The notes: a model not told the origin generated them from the sequence alone. A DNA stretch of 64,000 nucleotides from Paenibacillus monticola (GCF_009664975.1 NZ_WJXB01000016.1:1-64000); one strand, 5' to 3'; shown: positions 1 through 9,266, numbered from the stretch's first letter. Program-made: numbers and translations.

Positions 1-2
1 CT

Positions 3-989
3 GAACTCGGCGAAGGAACCGAATGGACCGGCGAGAAGTTAGAAACCGCCATTCAAAAGCTGGAAGCTCGGCTCCAGGAGAAACCGAAAGATAAACCACT
101 GAAGAAAGCGGTACGTCAGCTCCGTAAGGATCTGCTTCCGCGCCTGAGAAAGTACGAACAGTATCAGAAAACGCTGGGGAGTCGAAACAGCTTCAGCAAG
201 ACCGATTCGGACGCCACCTTCATGCGAATGAAGGAAGATCACATGCGAAATGGCCAGCTTAAACCGGGATACAATGTACAGATCGGGACGGAAAATCAGT
301 TTATCTTAGCCTACAGTGTTCATCAAAGACCTACAGATACACGGTGTCTGGAACCTCATTTTGAGAAGGTGAAACGGATACTGGGAAGACTGCCTGAAAC
401 GGTCATCGCCGATGCAGGGTATGGAAGCGAAGAAAATTACGCCTATTTAGAAAAAGAAAACGTCCAAGCCGTTGTCAAATATAACAGCTACCACAAAGAG
501 AAAAGTAAGGCCTGGGAAACCCAGGTGGGGAAAATCGAAAACTGGAGCTACGACGAGGAGCAAGATGCGTGGACCTGTAAGGCTGGACGAACGCTTCATT
601 TTCGCTACGAGAGCAAAGAAAGAACGGAAAGTGGATACGAAATTCGTAAACGCCATTACCGAAGTATCGGTTGTGAAGACTGTCCTCTGAAATCCAGCTG
701 TACGAAGGCGGCGGGAAACCGGGAAGTCACCGTCAGTATGGAGGCCCTGCGTTACCGAAATCGGGCAAGGGAGCTACTGCGAAGCGAGGAAGGATATGCG
801 CTTGCGGTTCGAAGAATGACGGAACCGGAAAGTGTGTTTGGCCAACTGAAGAACAACCGGGGATTCCGGCGTTTCCTGCTTCGAGGGTTGTCAAAAGTGA
901 CGCTCGAAGTCGGGTGGCTTTCGCTTGCCCATAACCTGCTAAAGCAGGCCACTACAGATCAAAAACGAAAACAAGCCAGTCTCCAATAA
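3..989 (+). CDS. IS1182-family transposase, C-terminal 328 codons (partial at window edge)
   Basis: DDE transposase of the IS1182 type. The frame is open from base 3, so the start is beyond the left edge and the ATG at 222 is internal. The segment begins in the long helical region, then shows the SxTDSDATFM and NGQLKPGYNVQ blocks typical of the family, a central catalytic Asp block (VIADAGYGSEENY), a Cys-rich insert (CEDCPLKSSC) and the C-terminal RRMTEPESVFGQLKNNRGF block with the catalytic Glu. No frameshift is visible in the part seen, so the element may still be active. Family assignment is from motif recognition. Confidence 0.85.
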   Translation, partial: ELGEGTEWTGEKLETAIQKLEARLQEKPKDKPLKKAVRQLRKDLLPRLRKYEQYQKTLGSRNSFSKTDSDATFMRMKEDHMRNGQLKPGYNVQIGTENQFILAYSVHQRPTDTRCLEPHFEKVKRILGRLPETVIADAGYGSEENYAYLEKENVQAVVKYNSYHKEKSKAWETQVGKIENWSYDEEQDAWTCKAGRTLHFRYESKERTESGYEIRKRHYRSIGCEDCPLKSSCTKAAGNREVTVSMEALRYRNRARELLRSEEGYALAVRRMTEPESVFGQLKNNRGFRRFLLRGLSKVTLEVGWLSLAHNLLKQATTDQKRKQASLQ

Positions 990-1012
990 CCCGGAGACTG
1001 GCTCGTTTTTTT
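974..1012 (+). terminator. Rho-independent terminator of the IS1182 transposase
   Basis: An 11-bp perfect stem (974-984 with 993-1003) is followed by a T-rich tract. The stem overlaps the last codons of the transposase, whose stop is at 987-989. Confidence 0.8.
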
Positions 1013-1242
1013 ACTTTTAAGGTTTTGAAGTGTCAAAAGACTGCCTCATACGTGAAAAATATCTTCTTTTGGGACAGCCTCCGTTCACTCAAAACTTCGC
1101 TATAAAAAATAGTCGACTACCAAACCTCTTACTCTCTACTTACATTATAACCCCATCTGAGAATTATTTATAGACTACTTTTTGACCCACCATAGCCTTA
1201 TACTGTTATTCGAAAGACTAAAACTAAAAGGGGTGTGCCTAT

Positions 1243-1659
1243 ATGAATGACAAAAAAAACATCTTAGATCCAGGTCCGTTCTTTCATGGTACTAAAGCAG
1301 AATTGAAAATCGGAGACTTGCTTGAACCATTGTATTTTTCCAATTATCAGGATAAAAAATCTAATCATATATATTTTACTGCAACATTAGACGCTGCTAA
1401 ATGGGGTGCTGAATTAGCAAAATCTAAATCAAAAGAGAGAATTTATATTGTAGAGCCAGTAGGTGATTTCGAAAATGATCCGAACTTAACTGATAAAAGA
1501 TTTCCTGGAAACCCAACACGTTCATATAGGTCTAAATCTCCTTTGAAAATAATAGCTGAATTAAGTTCATGGGAAAGACATTCCGATGAAGAAATAAATC
1601 ATATGCTTATATCTTTAAAAAAACTAAGTGAAGAAGGAAAGAATATAATATATGATTGA
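1243..1659 (+). CDS. arr: Rifamycin ADP-ribosyltransferase (Arr)
   Basis: Arr inactivates rifampicin by transferring ADP-ribose from NAD+ to the drug in the cytoplasm. The 138-residue length matches the family. Conserved blocks are visible in order: GPFFHGTKAELKIGDLL near the N-terminus, HIYFTATLDAAKWGAELA, IYIVEPVGDFENDPNLT, and KRFPGNPTRSYRS. The ATG at 1243 is preceded by AAAAGGGGTG about 8 bases upstream. The gene stands alone between an IS1182 end and a convergent oxidoreductase gene. A copy of a short dispersed motif starts about 60 bases after its stop. Arr genes occur both in chromosomes and on mobile cassettes; here the IS-rich setting suggests acquisition, but this is inference. Confidence 0.9.
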   Translation: MNDKKNILDPGPFFHGTKAELKIGDLLEPLYFSNYQDKKSNHIYFTATLDAAKWGAELAKSKSKERIYIVEPVGDFENDPNLTDKRFPGNPTRSYRSKSPLKIIAELSSWERHSDEEINHMLISLKKLSEEGKNIIYD

Positions 1660-1968
1660 ATCTTGCATTATTAAGTCTCCCACCAAACGCCAGATAAAAG
1701 CCAGATAAAAACTGAAGTATTGAACTAACGGGCAGTTTAATGCAACAATATTCTTGAGCAGAATCCTTTGATTCAGGTTATTTAACGACCCCGATTTACA
1801 ATGCCTTAAAGATCGATCGAATCATACGCGGTATGTGCGTCCGCAACAGCAACAATTACTCTACCGAACTACGGATGGACGAAGTACCTTAGAATTAACA
1901 AAAGAAACTCGAAGTTTCATAAAAGACTTGGGTTCCTCGTCAATCTGAGTAGCTTTTAGGACTACTTT
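1660..1968. other. Intergenic stretch with one copy of a dispersed motif
   Basis: This 309-base gap between arr and the convergent oxidoreductase gene holds no credible gene. It contains repeat copy 1 (1719-1745) and a small direct duplication (CCAGATAAAA, at 1690-1710). No clear terminator is seen for arr. Confidence 0.5.
1719..1745 (+). repeat. Dispersed short motif, copy 1
   Basis: The sequence TTGAACTAACGGGCAGTT belongs to a family of about 25-bp motifs also seen at 8828, 11470, 25243 and 27951. The more complete copies are imperfect palindromes. All copies lie in accessory DNA near IS remnants or orphan genes. Confidence 0.45.
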
Positions 1969-3090
1969 TTATTTGCTAATATTAAACCAACCAGGCATTG
2001 ATTGAATTACATTCGAAAGTTTTTCTGGAATATTAAGCTGGTCGAGTTTCGAAACGTTCAACTCAGAATCCACCTCGGCTTCACGTCCATTTGCGACCTT
2101 TTCAACCCAATTAGGATCTATAATTAACGCATGCCCAATGGCGACTAGCGGCAATCCTAATTCCACAGCTTTAAGAGCATCATCCGGTGTTATTATGGAA
2201 CCAGCAGCCATCACAGGTACCTTACCATTTGCTCTTTCAAGAATTAATTCAAGCCGTGTTTTTTCATCTTGACTATCTACTGGCTTTGAAGACACATTAT
2301 CTAATGAAGCATGTATATAATCTAAATCCTGTTCAACAAGGATATCAATTAATTCATACGTGTCTTTCATACGTAATCCGTCCACTTTGGAGGATTCTTC
2401 AGGGGAAAGTCGGAATCCTATAATGAATGGTTTTATAGCATGTTTTTCAATGACATTTTTGATTTCGTCAATAATCGCCAATGGAAAGCGCAAGCGATTT
2501 TCAAGTGATCCTCCCCATTGGTCCGTCCGTTGATTTGTCGCTGGCGACCAAAAATTCTGAATTAAAAATCCATGAGCCCCATGAATTTCGACGCCATCAA
2601 ATCCGGCTTCAATCGCTCGTCTTGTTGTGTCGCCAAAAGCACGTATAATCGATAAGATCTCCTCATGTGAAAGCTCTCTTGTCTCTGCAGTTGAACCTAA
2701 ATTAGTAACTTCGGGTTGCAATGCACTCGCACTAACTGCATCCAATCCGGACAAGGCTTTATTTCCAGCATGAAAAATCTGTAGTATCGCAGGAGATCCT
2801 CCACTTTTCGCTGCCTCAGCTAATTTTCGTAAACTTGTAGTAAATTCATCGTTGTACCCAGCGAATTCATTCGTAAAACCCTGCCCATTAGGTGTAACAT
2901 GAGTACACCCTGTAATGACGAATCCTACTCCATTCACTCTTTGTTTGTAATACTTTAATTCGTCATCCGAAATGGTAAGATCGTCATTACTTGACCAGGT
3001 TGTCATAGGTGCCATAACGATTCTATTCTTAATTGTTATTCCACTTCTGAATGTGAAGGATTCAAATAACCTACTGTATTTTTGATTCAT
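1969..3090 (-). CDS. NADH-dependent flavin oxidoreductase, Old Yellow Enzyme family
   Basis: A 373-residue FMN-dependent ene-reductase/oxidoreductase of the OYE family, likely cytosolic and reducing electrophilic or activated alkenes. It has the expected TIM-barrel blocks: an N-terminal KNRIVMAPMTT strand, the active-site segment EIHGAHGFLIQNFWSPATN (His170 and His173), the QWGGSLENRLRF signature, and a C-terminal phosphate-binding segment near residues 295-335. The ATG at 3090 opens from a promoter with a 19-bp spacer of the MerR-controlled kind. The merR gene lies divergently just upstream, so induction by an electrophile or oxidant is likely. The exact substrate cannot be read from the sequence. 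Confidence 0.88.
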   Translation of the reverse strand: MNQKYSRLFESFTFRSGITIKNRIVMAPMTTWSSNDDLTISDDELKYYKQRVNGVGFVITGCTHVTPNGQGFTNEFAGYNDEFTTSLRKLAEAAKSGGSPAILQIFHAGNKALSGLDAVSASALQPEVTNLGSTAETRELSHEEILSIIRAFGDTTRRAIEAGFDGVEIHGAHGFLIQNFWSPATNQRTDQWGGSLENRLRFPLAIIDEIKNVIEKHAIKPFIIGFRLSPEESSKVDGLRMKDTYELIDILVEQDLDYIHASLDNVSSKPVDSQDEKTRLELILERANGKVPVMAAGSIITPDDALKAVELGLPLVAIGHALIIDPNWVEKVANGREAEVDSELNVSKLDQLNIPEKLSNVIQSMPGWFNISK

Positions 3091-3127
3091 TTCATTAACC
3101 TCGCTATCATATTTTCTTTTCTATTTC

Positions 3128-3158
3128 AGTGTACTTGGTTACCGTTACAGTAAGTCAA
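3128..3158 (-). promoter_or_regulatory. MerR-type promoter of the flavin oxidoreductase
   Basis: On the minus strand, -35 TTGACT (3153-3158) and -10 TACACT (3128-3133) are separated by 19 bp (3134-3152). This overlong spacing is the hallmark of promoters activated by MerR regulators through DNA distortion. The spacer contains a TTAC...GTAA dyad that shares half-sites with the dyad in front of merR. Confidence 0.75.
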
Positions 3159-3220
3159 GGATTTATTTTTATATGATTACATATAGAATTGTTGTGTTGT
3201 CATTCTCTTTATGATATATA

Positions 3221-3245
3221 TTTAGTTACAGTAACTGTAACTAAA
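3221..3245 (+). promoter_or_regulatory. Palindromic operator in front of the merR gene
   Basis: A 25-bp nearly perfect dyad, with half-site TTTAGTTACAG, lies between the probable merR promoter and its ribosome site. It shares the GTTAC/GTAAC half-sites with the divergent oxidoreductase promoter and probably mediates autoregulation. Confidence 0.65.
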
Positions 3246-3259
3246 GGTGGGGCAAGTAG

Positions 3260-3682
3260 ATGTTGTATTCAATGACATATGTAGTGGAGAATTTAAATGT
3301 ATCTGCAAAGACACTTCGATTTTATGAAGAGCAAGGGATATTACCAAATATATCTCGTGACGAAAAAGGCCGTAGAGTTTATAACGAACAACAAATAGAT
3401 TGGATTTCTTTTATTCGTTGTCTCAAAGAGACAGGAATGCCTCTTTCGAAAATAAAGGATTACAAGGAACTTTATGAATTGGGAAATAATACATTTTTGC
3501 AAAGAGAAGAAATGTTGATGCAGCATAAATTGGAAGTGCAGAAGAAAATTGACGAAAGTTTTAAACACTTAGAAGAAATAAATTATAAAATCGCCATGTA
3601 TGAACTTCAGAAAGAAGAGGTTATGAAAAACCCCAACCATAAATTTAAATGTCACGGTTTGGAGGTTAAGATAGTGAATTAA
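3260..3682 (+). CDS. MerR-family transcriptional regulator
   Basis: A 140-residue regulator with an N-terminal winged helix-turn-helix (about residues 5-70; VSAKTLRFYEEQGIL is the classic MerR recognition region), followed by a dimerisation helix (about 75-120). The C-terminal tail has one cysteine (Cys133) and no metal-binding cluster, so a small-molecule or redox signal is more likely than a metal. The ATG at 3260 follows the site AAAGGTGGGG. It is transcribed divergently from the flavin oxidoreductase, whose promoter has the matching 19-bp spacer, so that gene is its probable target. Confidence 0.88.
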   Translation: MLYSMTYVVENLNVSAKTLRFYEEQGILPNISRDEKGRRVYNEQQIDWISFIRCLKETGMPLSKIKDYKELYELGNNTFLQREEMLMQHKLEVQKKIDESFKHLEEINYKIAMYELQKEEVMKNPNHKFKCHGLEVKIVN

Positions 3683-3689
3683 TGTACTT

Positions 3690-4060
3690 ACGCTCCCTTG
3701 AAATGATTCAGTATCCTCACTCTAGCTCATGAATTCGCAGGATTTCACCCTGTGGTAAGTGTAAGGGAAGAGCACATGGTGGAGGCGGTGGCTGGGGGAT
3801 ATCAGAAAGGGCATGCGGGAACAGAGGTGAGGTGTTCATCACCTATATTATTCCATACATGCACGTCTCCACTCTCCCCTAGCGATTATCGCTCCCATGT
3901 CTCAACGGGTCAAAGCCCTTTCATTCCTTCGTCACATCTTACTAAGGGGTGGAGGTCGGTCTTTCTAACGGAATGGGTCCGAGCCCTTTTGCGTAACGCC
4001 TCCCGATACTCCGTGCTTCTTTCATCCTGCGAATACATGAACTGGTGAAGTCGACAGGTG
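3690..4060 (-). ncRNA. Non-coding 3' end of the IS110 element, possible bridge (seek) RNA region
   Basis: No convincing gene lies here. The segment is bounded by an inverted repeat (3726-3743 and 4024-4042, about 17 of 19 bases pairing). It holds two similar small hairpins, GGGTCAAAGCCC (3907-3918) and GGGTCCGAGCCC (3975-3986), and a third around 3826-3845 (AGGTGA...TCACCT). IS110/IS1111 elements encode a structured RNA in a non-coding end that pairs with target and donor DNA. That this segment encodes one is inference from position and structure. Confidence 0.4.
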
Positions 4061-5328
4061 TTATGCGGCTTGTGGAAAGACTTTTATGGAGTCGTAAGCT
4101 TCACTGCTCTTAGCCAGGCCAACAAGCATTCGGGCAACTTTACCGCATAATTTCATAATGGACTTCATCTTCTTTAACTTCTTTACCTCGACGTTATGGT
4201 GGTGTAAGGCCCTGACGTCCGGATTGGTCATTACCATGCACATCGTCATTAAATAGAGAAAGTGTCGCAGACGTGGACGGCCTCGTTTGCTGAGCACCAT
4301 TTTTCCACGCCACTTCCCCGAACTTGCTTCAGCTAGATTTAGGCCAGCACGTCGTAGCAAGGCATTTCCGTGTGCATAGCCGCTCAGATCACCGGCTTCG
4401 CCTAGTATGCCAGCTAAGCTCGTTGCATTAATGCCTCGGATTTGAAGCAGCTTCTGCGCGTAGGGAATACGTTCGAGGATGAGATGGAGTTCAGTCTCAA
4501 TCTGTTCCAGCTGGCGCTGTGCTAAGTCATATTCCTCAAGTAGTTGGCCCAGATGAAGCTTGTAAGCGTGGAGCGCCTGAGTTGCACCCACACTGCATTT
4601 AGCTAGCATAATGAGTTGCTCAGCTCGTTTAACTCCGGAATGACGCTTTACGTATTGCTTCCAGCCGGTAAGGACCTGTTCAGTCGTTAGTCGACTAATT
4701 TCGTTCGGTAGAGGGAAGAGCCTAAGTGTAGCGATGGCACTGTTGCAGGTAAGAATCTTAAAGACCTGTCGCAACTCGGGGAACACAATATCTACCCAAC
4801 GATGAATCTGGTTAACAGCACTGTTGAGCCGTTTGGTGACGGTGCCCCGGTTTGACATGAGAATTCGCAGTTCCTCGTAGGCTTCTGGATTAAAACGTAC
4901 AGGAGAGTAGTATCCATTCTTAATCATATCTGCAATAACAAGCGCGTCCTTACGATCGCTTTTGGATGGGGTATTGTCGCGATTTTCCTTGTTCTTTTTA
5001 ACGAGGTGTGGATTCACGAGAACAGCCTCAATGCCTTGGTCTGAGAGCCAGCGAGCCAGGCTCAGCCCCAGTAATGTCCGGTGGGTTCCATACCCACAAT
5101 GATTTTGCTCAGCTTGTAAGACTTAAGCAGATCTTGAATCCAGCGTCCGAACAGGCGAAAGCCCTCGTCATGGCTGCCGAACTCGAGCGGCGATCCCAAA
5201 GCAATTCCCCGGTAGCTTACTGCACGAGCGACATGTGCTTCTTGTGCTATATCTACGCCGACTACAAGATGGGATGAGGAAATGTTTTCAATGAGTTGAT
5301 TTTGCTTTTCTTGAGCTTTAAACTTCAT
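4061..5328 (-). pseudogene. IS110-family transposase, single frameshift
   Basis: The reading frame is split in two. Residues 1-88 (5328-5062) carry the RuvC-like start (VGVDIAQEAHVARA, VGMEPTGHYW). The second part, in another frame from about 5050 to 4061, carries LARWLSDQGIEAVLVNPHL, KSDRKDALVIADM and the C-terminal Transposase_20 region with LLQIRGINATS and the conserved ASSGKWRG serine motif. Restoring one G in the run at the codons after PTGHYW rejoins the frames to about 420 residues, the normal family length. The start has an AGGAGGTC ribosome site. The element is therefore probably inactive unless frameshifting or a sequence error is involved. Confidence 0.85.
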
Positions 5329-5541
5329 AGTAGAGCGACCTCCTATATGGTGAGATTAAAAGGGCTGTAGACCCGTATCCAACTCCCATGTTACAGAGGC
5401 GCTCGTTTTTGTTCAAACTCCAAATTATTCAGTTTACAGGAATTCTAACAGGCAAGAACATGCGGAATCCAGTTATACTAGGTGATTAAACAATAAGCTA
5501 TATTTTCGAAATATAAACGTAAGCAAGCCACAAGTTGGAAA

Positions 5542-5947
5542 GTGAGGGTCCTCATGGATTTTCCAGTCAACATCCTGCTCGTAGACGATCACCCCGAAAA
5601 CTTGCTTGCCATAGAGGCAGCTCTCAGCGGAGCGCCTTATCGTCTTTTTCGGGCATATTCCGGGATTGAGGCTAAATTTACCCATGAAGGCAGTATATAC
5701 ATAATGGTTAACAAGCTGTCACAATTGTCCTAATGGATATCATGATGCCGGGCATGGACGGCTACGAGACGACCCGCGCGATCTGGCTCAAGCCGGAATT
5801 CAAGAACCTCCCCATCTTGCACTCACGGCGAAGGCCATGAAGGGAGACCGGGAGCTGTGTCTTGAAGCAGGCTGCTCGGATTACATTACCAAACCGGTCA
5901 ACAGTGCGCAGCTGTTATCGATGATGCGTACCTGGCTGGACAAGTAA
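5542..5947 (+). pseudogene. Response-regulator receiver domain, broken
   Basis: The start encodes a clear receiver N-terminus (FPVNILLVDDHPENLLAIEAAL). The frame then runs into about 50 bases of unrelated sequence and a stop at 5731-5733. The remainder is present but in other frames: VLMDIMMPGMDGYETTRAIW with the phosphoacceptor Asp, then after another shift LTAKAMKGDRELCLEAGCSD and ITKPVNSAQLLSMMRTWLDK, ending at 5947. At least two frame changes plus a replaced segment make this a relic, perhaps of the C-terminal receiver of a hybrid kinase. It lies between the IS110 end and a VanZ-like gene. Confidence 0.75.
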
Positions 5948-5966
5948 GAGGATATAAGGAGAGTTA

Positions 5967-6907
5967 ATGATGTCAAAACAACGTAAGATTATTTTGACCA
6001 TAACCGTATTCTATACCATTTTGATTCTTTATTTTCTGTTTTTCGCCTTCGGGCGATCAGATGCCGCAGAGCGAGCGAGTGACTACACCTTCATTTTTTT
6101 ACCGGAAAATTTCTTGAAGCTGCCGTCGATATCCGATCTCCTGCCTCCTACCCTCATGGATTTGGTAGCGTTCGGTAACACCTTGGCCTTCATTCCTTTC
6201 GGAATATTGGTTCCATTGTTATACCGGATCACCTTTGTCCGATTCATTACATTGTTCTTTCTGGCGATTCTCCTGATGGAAACCATACAGGCGCTTTCGT
6301 TTCTCGGCAGCTTCGATATTAACGACGCCCTTCAAAACACAGTTGGCGCAGCCATCGGTTTTGGGGCGTACAAGCTCGGTGCTCGTTCAAAAAACGGCTG
6401 GCGCAAAGTGGTAACCACCGCCATTTCCTGTCTGGTTCTTTTTTTAGGGGTATGGGGATTGGGCGGGCTTGCAGATAAAGCGTTAACCAAAGAAGAAGGT
6501 CCCTTTGTGGCGATAAAAGAATTGATAGACAGCTCCGGAAATGCATCAGCGGGCAACCAAACGACTGAAATGATCATCAGCGATCAAAACGTAAAACCCC
6601 GCTATAACATGTATGACGCTGAAGGGAAAAAATGGAAACCTTCACGTTTAAGACTAGGGACGAACTCATCTTCTCCATAAATTTCGGAATTCCAGAACAA
6701 ACGGATTATTCCGGAAGGATTCGCCTTTCTGTCGATGGACAAGAGATATTGAACAGCTCCGGAGAAGAACAACGGAGTGACCCGGAGCTGTTCCCTGCGA
6801 AGTTTGAGATGCCTGACGAGGCGGGGAGCGAGCTTAAGATCACTATTGAGGGCGACGAGAAAATGTGGGATGTCGGGTATAGGAAAATGCAATATTTTTG
6901 GAATTAA
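5967..6907 (+). pseudogene. VanZ-like membrane protein with extra C-terminal domain, frameshifted
   Basis: The first frame (5967-6680) encodes a VanZ-like protein: an N-terminal membrane helix, a loop, then helices around FGNTLAFIPFGILVPLLY and LAILLMETIQALSFLGSFDINDALQNTVGAAIGFGAY, the VanZ core. VanZ proteins are linked to teicoplanin resistance. At about 6625-6633 a run of six A leads out of frame. The alternative frame continues smoothly as METFTFKTRDELIFSINFG and on to 6907, giving a beta-rich C-terminal region. A one-base indel in the A run would restore a protein of about 310 residues. Real decay, slippage or an assembly error are all possible. Confidence 0.7.
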
Positions 6908-6941
6908 GCCAACAGCCATAGGATTCAATTAACGGAAAGGT

Positions 6942-8260
6942 GTGACTTCCGTGATTCGGGATCTCTCGCTGAATAGCCGCTGCTACGAGACACTGATTCA
7001 CTTCTTCCGTTCGTCCGGCTGGTCCACCTTCTCGCTTCGGCAGAGGTGGCTTCAGGTCGTGCGCCAGCATGCGCCTTTGCTGGTGATTCAGAATCGCGTG
7101 GTCCTCGTCGGCGATGGCATGAAACAAGCCAAGGAAGGTCGCCGCATGTCAGGGGTCAAGAAGCTTCATCAGGAATCCGAAAATGTCTCCAAAGGTGACT
7201 ATATCTTTGGTCATTTGTTCGGTGCCATCGGCATTCTAGTCGGCGATTCCCGGAAGTGGTTCTGCTTGTCCTTGTTCATGAATCTACAAGACGGTGTCCA
7301 AACCATTCTGGGCTGGAAGAAGTCCAGAGGCGAAGCGCAGACGCCTTCCCATGTCGTTCAGATGATTGAGCAGGGCTTCGAGGCTGCGAAAGGTTTCGGT
7401 CAGGCACTGCTGCTTCTGGATCGGTACTTTTTGTCCGTTCCAGCCTTGGAGCGGCTGAATGCGTGCCACCTCGCTTCCGAAACCCGCATGCACCTGGTGA
7501 CGAAAGCCAAATCGAACGTAGTCGCTTACGAACGGCCCCGGCGAAGAAGCCGGGACGGGGCCAACCGCCGAAAAAAGGGCATGCGGTCAAACTGAAGGAG
7601 CTGTTCGCGACTCGCGCTGCCGATTTTCAAACCACCACCCTTCCGCTGTATGGCAAAGAAGAGACGATTCAATTCCTGTGCCTGGATCTGCTTTGGGGCC
7701 AGGGCTTGTATCAGGAATTGCGCTTTGTGCTGGTGGTGCATGAGGGCCGCTGCTCCATTATGGTCAGTACGGATTTGAGTCTGGCAGCCACCGACATCAT
7801 CCGATTGTACAGTTATCGTTTCAAGATCGAGTGCACGTTTCGGGAAATGAAACAGGTCACTCACGCCTTCGGCTACCGTTTCTGGAGCAAGTCCATGCCG
7901 AAGCTGAACCGGTTTTTGAGAAAAGAGGAAGCGCACCCGCTCGAAGCCGTAACGAACGAGCAAGACCGGCAGCGCATCCAGAAAACGATCCAAGCGATCG
8001 AGGGATTCGTCATGTGCCAGTGCATTGCGATGGGACTCCTACAACTTGTCGCCTTGCAGTTTTCAGGCCGAACCTCGGGGCTGTTTTTCCGCTATCTGCG
8101 AACGCCCTCCCATGCCGTGGTCTCAGAGGCCAGCGTTGCCGCCTATTTACGCAAGTCTATTTTTCGCCTGTTTGTTCAAAGTCCACATTTATCCATAACA
8201 AAAATAATTAAATCCAAGCAGGAAAACGCTGATGCAGAACACGATTCGCTGGTTTCTTAG
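6942..8260 (+). pseudogene. IS4-type transposase, single frameshift
   Basis: The first frame (GTG 6942 to about 7540) carries the first catalytic Asp block (VVLVGDGMKQAKEGRR) and LLLDRYFLSVPAL. The second frame (about 7530-8260) begins at APAKKPGRGQPPKKG and contains YSYRFKIECTFREMKQ, a perfect Y-(2)-R-(3)-E-(6)-K signature of the IS4 group with the catalytic Glu. One base is missing in the C run near 7535-7540. The rejoined protein would be about 440 residues. GTG 6942 follows GGAAAGG. The element ends are not clear to me, so only the transposase is marked. Confidence 0.8.
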
Positions 8261-8322
8261 CGCTGTAGAACTTTTGACTGTCCAGACAATATGTTAGTAC
8301 CAAGAAAATAAGGGGTGAATAA

Positions 8323-8766
8323 ATGAAGAAGATTTGGGTAAATAACTTGTTTATTTATTTGGGATTCTTAGTAATCGTGATCTTAGTTTTTATATTCGGG
8401 TTAAAATATCAACATCATTTACAGGTAGAAGCACTCACGACGTATCAAACTAAAACTAGTGTTGTCTTTTCTGTTCTTTTTCCAATCTTCTTTGGATTAT
8501 TACTCGGTTTGATAAGATTCTTTGAATTACTTCGGAAGGCTGGAGAATGGAAAATAAATTGGATTAAACTCTGTATATTCGGCTTACCTGCACTCTATGT
8601 CTCCTTATCTCCACTATTATTTTGGTCTGGTTTATCTATTTCTTATTATGATTTACCTTTGGGCTACCTTTTGGTCACTTCGGGAACAACAGCTCATACA
8701 ATTAGCGGTCTGATATTCGGTTTTTTATTATTATACGTACTCGAAAGGGAAATTAATGAAAGATAG
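8323..8766 (+). CDS. Hypothetical four-helix membrane protein
   Basis: A 147-residue protein I do not recognise. Four hydrophobic segments are visible at about residues 8-27, 43-63, 81-102 and 111-140, joined by short polar loops, so it is probably an integral membrane protein. The ATG at 8323 has an AAGGGGTG ribosome site 7 bases upstream. The gene is AT-rich compared with the IS4 element before it, and a copy of the dispersed motif lies about 60 bases after its stop. This is the same arrangement as at arr. It may be a transferred orphan gene. Confidence 0.65.
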   Translation: MKKIWVNNLFIYLGFLVIVILVFIFGLKYQHHLQVEALTTYQTKTSVVFSVLFPIFFGLLLGLIRFFELLRKAGEWKINWIKLCIFGLPALYVSLSPLLFWSGLSISYYDLPLGYLLVTSGTTAHTISGLIFGFLLLYVLEREINER

Positions 8767-8769
8767 GAA

Positions 8770-9266
8770 TCGCAATTTCTGTTTTTTACTTAAGCGAAGC
8801 GGGTATTAGCGTAGTGAAATTAGACATCTTCAACTCACGGGCAGTGTAGTTTAGTATGGGGTAATAAATGTTATATACCACATTCTAAGAGGTTTAGAGT
8901 GGGCAAACAAAAGTGCCCATTTCCCGGCTTCATACACGAGTATTCATATAATTGAGTATCAAGTTGGAAAATGGGTAGTCACATTTGAAAACCATGCTGA
9001 ACAACTGACATACGCAAATTGATCGATGCACTGCCGCGATCGTGCAAGAACAATTCGCAATCGATAGCATACGGGCGGCAATGTGGACAGCGCCGTTTTC
9101 CCGATTCTGCGGGAACATTTCAACGATGCAAAGATTAGCGAGTTGTGTGTATGGATCTGTTTTACCATCGCAACGCAATGGTTTGGTGCCGCCATCTGAC
9201 TTGAACCGGAGAACGATTAGATAAGATGAGCTTAAGATTGATACTATGATTGATTAGACAGATTAC
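8770..9266. other. Intergenic region with one dispersed motif and a hairpin
   Basis: No credible gene is visible. It contains repeat copy 2 (8828-8853) and a small hairpin, TGGGCA...TGCCCA (8900-8921), followed by a short T run. The rest (8940-9240) has short open frames on both strands without ribosome sites or recognisable protein sequence. Confidence 0.45.
8828..8853 (+). repeat. Dispersed short motif, copy 2
   Basis: TTCAACTCACGGGCAGTG is a diverged copy of the motif family at 1719, 11470, 25243 and 27951. Confidence 0.35.

Larger units (their letters stand above)
1..1079 (+). mobile_element. IS1182-type insertion sequence, right part (left end outside window)
   Basis: This is the right-hand part of an IS1182-type element. 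It holds the C-terminal part of the transposase, a terminator just after the stop, and a likely right terminal repeat near 1068-1079 (TTTGGGACAGCC). Reverse-complemented, that repeat resembles the left end of the IS1182 relic near 24752 (GGGGCTGTCCCATAAG). The exact right boundary is inferred from this similarity only. The left end lies outside the window. Confidence 0.7.
3690..5460 (-). mobile_element. IS110-family element (IS1111-like layout), transposase broken
   Basis: The element comprises a DEDD transposase on the minus strand (5328 to 4061, frameshifted) and about 370 bases of non-coding DNA on its 3' side. Only about 130 bases remain between the start codon and the flanking pseudogene. 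A long 3' non-coding end is the layout of the IS1111 branch, whose guide RNA lies downstream of the transposase. The ends are estimates, since IS110 elements lack typical terminal repeats. Confidence 0.65.

Noticed and set aside
3752..4048. 98-codon plus-strand open frame in the IS110 end
   Set aside because: No ribosome site, low-complexity Ser/Thr-rich product, and it coincides with the bracketed non-coding end of the element.
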